Shown: one piece after another, positions 43,988-44,606 of the stretch
How positions within the stretch are numbered: the stretch's first letter is position 1
How the letters are laid out: the number at the start of each line of letters is the position of its first letter
Assembly (NCBI GenBank): GCA_021776435.1
Contig: JAJFFW010000043.1
Coordinates: 1-44,606, forward strand
DNA from: Parvularculaceae bacterium
Lineage (GTDB): Bacteria; Pseudomonadota; Alphaproteobacteria; Caulobacterales; Parvularculaceae
Direction of reading: 5' to 3'
Length of the DNA stretch: 44,606 bases
Translations under genes and position numbers: made by a program
The notes under the pieces: generated by a model
What the model saw: the letters and a program-made list of their open reading frames with translations, nothing else
What the model was told of the DNA's origin: nothing
Databases searched by the model: none

Positions 43988-44216
43988 GGCCATCATCGTG
44001 TGACACAAAGGCGCACCGGTTCTCTCGGTAATTCAGCAATGAGCTTGTTGAAAAAGGGTTTTCGACGATGGTTGGGTGGAAGTAACGCCCTGAAAAGTCT
44101 GCACTTTGCGAAAACTTATCCCCGGCCTTCGGTAAGGGGGTTATACTGCTTTTCGCGTCAACAGATCGCCCAACAGCATTCATCGAGATCAGACGAAAGC
44201 GACGGAGGGAGCGACC

Positions 44217-44606
44217 ATGAGGAAAGTGATCATCGCATTTGCGGCGACGGTGTTGTTCGCTTGTGCGCAAGAGGAAGCAGCGCCGGATCAGCAGACGCAA
44301 TCCGACGTGGGAGAAATCATTGCGCAGCCAGATCGACTTCGCGAGAGGCAGCAAGAGCTGCTGGATCGCTATTTCGCAATCTACAAAGCCAAAGATGTCG
44401 CTGCCATGCTGGCGCTTTTCGATGATGACATTATGGGTGTTTTTTATCCCACGACATTGTTCGGGCGAGGAATTGAAGCGGCTGAATCGGGGCTTCGCGG
44501 GGATTTTGAGGGGCGCCCGAACGCCTGGGCTGAGATGCCGCATCGTTTCCGCATTGGGACCGACAAATGGGCGACTTTCGGAGAATCGATCAATGGGGAT
44601 GAGCGC
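44217..44606 (+). CDS. NTF2/SnoaL-like lipoprotein, 5' part
   Basis: An ATG at 44217 with GGAGG 8 nt upstream opens a frame that runs off the window (130 residues seen). The N-terminus MRKVIIAFAATVLFACAQEE is a lipoprotein signal with lipobox LFAC (Cys16). The region RYFAIYKAKDVAAMLALFDD followed by GRGIEAAESGLRG resembles the start of an NTF2-like (SnoaL/DUF4440) domain, a small cone-shaped fold with binding or enzymatic roles. The function is unknown and the C-terminus is not in the window. Confidence 0.75.
   Translation, partial: MRKVIIAFAATVLFACAQEEAAPDQQTQSDVGEIIAQPDRLRERQQELLDRYFAIYKAKDVAAMLALFDDDIMGVFYPTTLFGRGIEAAESGLRGDFEGRPNAWAEMPHRFRIGTDKWATFGESINGDER

Noticed and set aside
43420-43990. 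Possible CRISPR array in the repeat cluster
   Set aside because: The repeats are palindromic, diverged, of different families and without regular spacers; no cas gene is present.

Overview
The window reads as chromosomal DNA of an alphaproteobacterium, most likely near the Caulobacterales/Parvularculales (Hyphomonadaceae-like) branch. This is inferred from the gene content: a TipN-like polar coiled-coil protein, an MCE lipid transporter whose permease carries a STAS domain, the divergent miaA/serB pair, and many intergenic palindromes with the 'CCTCATCCTGAGG' or 'GTCATCCCGG' cores common in that class. No rRNA, tRNA, CRISPR array, phage or transposase gene was seen. Both window edges cut a gene.

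Layout: 1-6.0 kb holds a truncated secreted-type phosphodiesterase, an isoaspartyl peptidase/asparaginase, gpmA, and a divergent CaiB-type CoA-transferase and acyl-CoA ligase. 6.2-12.0 kb holds the TipN-like protein facing a four-gene MCE lipid-transport operon (STAS-permease, ATPase, MCE protein, lipoprotein). 12.2-18.8 kb holds a CHASE2 protein with a degenerate cyclase domain, a DUF423 protein, a lipoprotein, proline iminopeptidase, a sodium symporter and an Hpt phosphotransfer protein. 18.8-24.4 kb is the cell-elongation operon mreB-mreC-mreD-mrdA-rodA on the minus strand. 24.5-28.0 kb holds a TVP38 membrane protein, a decayed ilvC 3' remnant, miaA and serB. 28.0-35.6 kb holds a subtilase with a C-terminal barrel-like region, a Tat/lipoprotein amidase, and a threonine-degradation cluster (XRE-cupin regulator, kbl, tdh). 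35.8-40.6 kb holds an M3 dipeptidase, a DUF805 protein, purB with a bidirectional terminator, and a DoxX protein. 41.2-44.6 kb is the accessory part: a secreted protein made of Asp-rich repeats plus about 17 eleven-residue helical repeats, an outer-membrane barrel, a cluster of palindromic elements, and the start of an NTF2-like lipoprotein.

Most of the window is housekeeping or envelope biology. The least ordinary signals are: the Asp-rich/hendecad secreted protein with a possible ECF-type promoter, next to an outer-membrane barrel; the CHASE2 'cyclase' that has lost several catalytic residues; the ilvC tail stranded downstream of miaA; a lipobox-bearing subtilase with 22 consecutive prolines and a barrel-like C-terminus; and two 206-bp inverted-repeat elements, one of which supplies the stop codons of both flanking genes.
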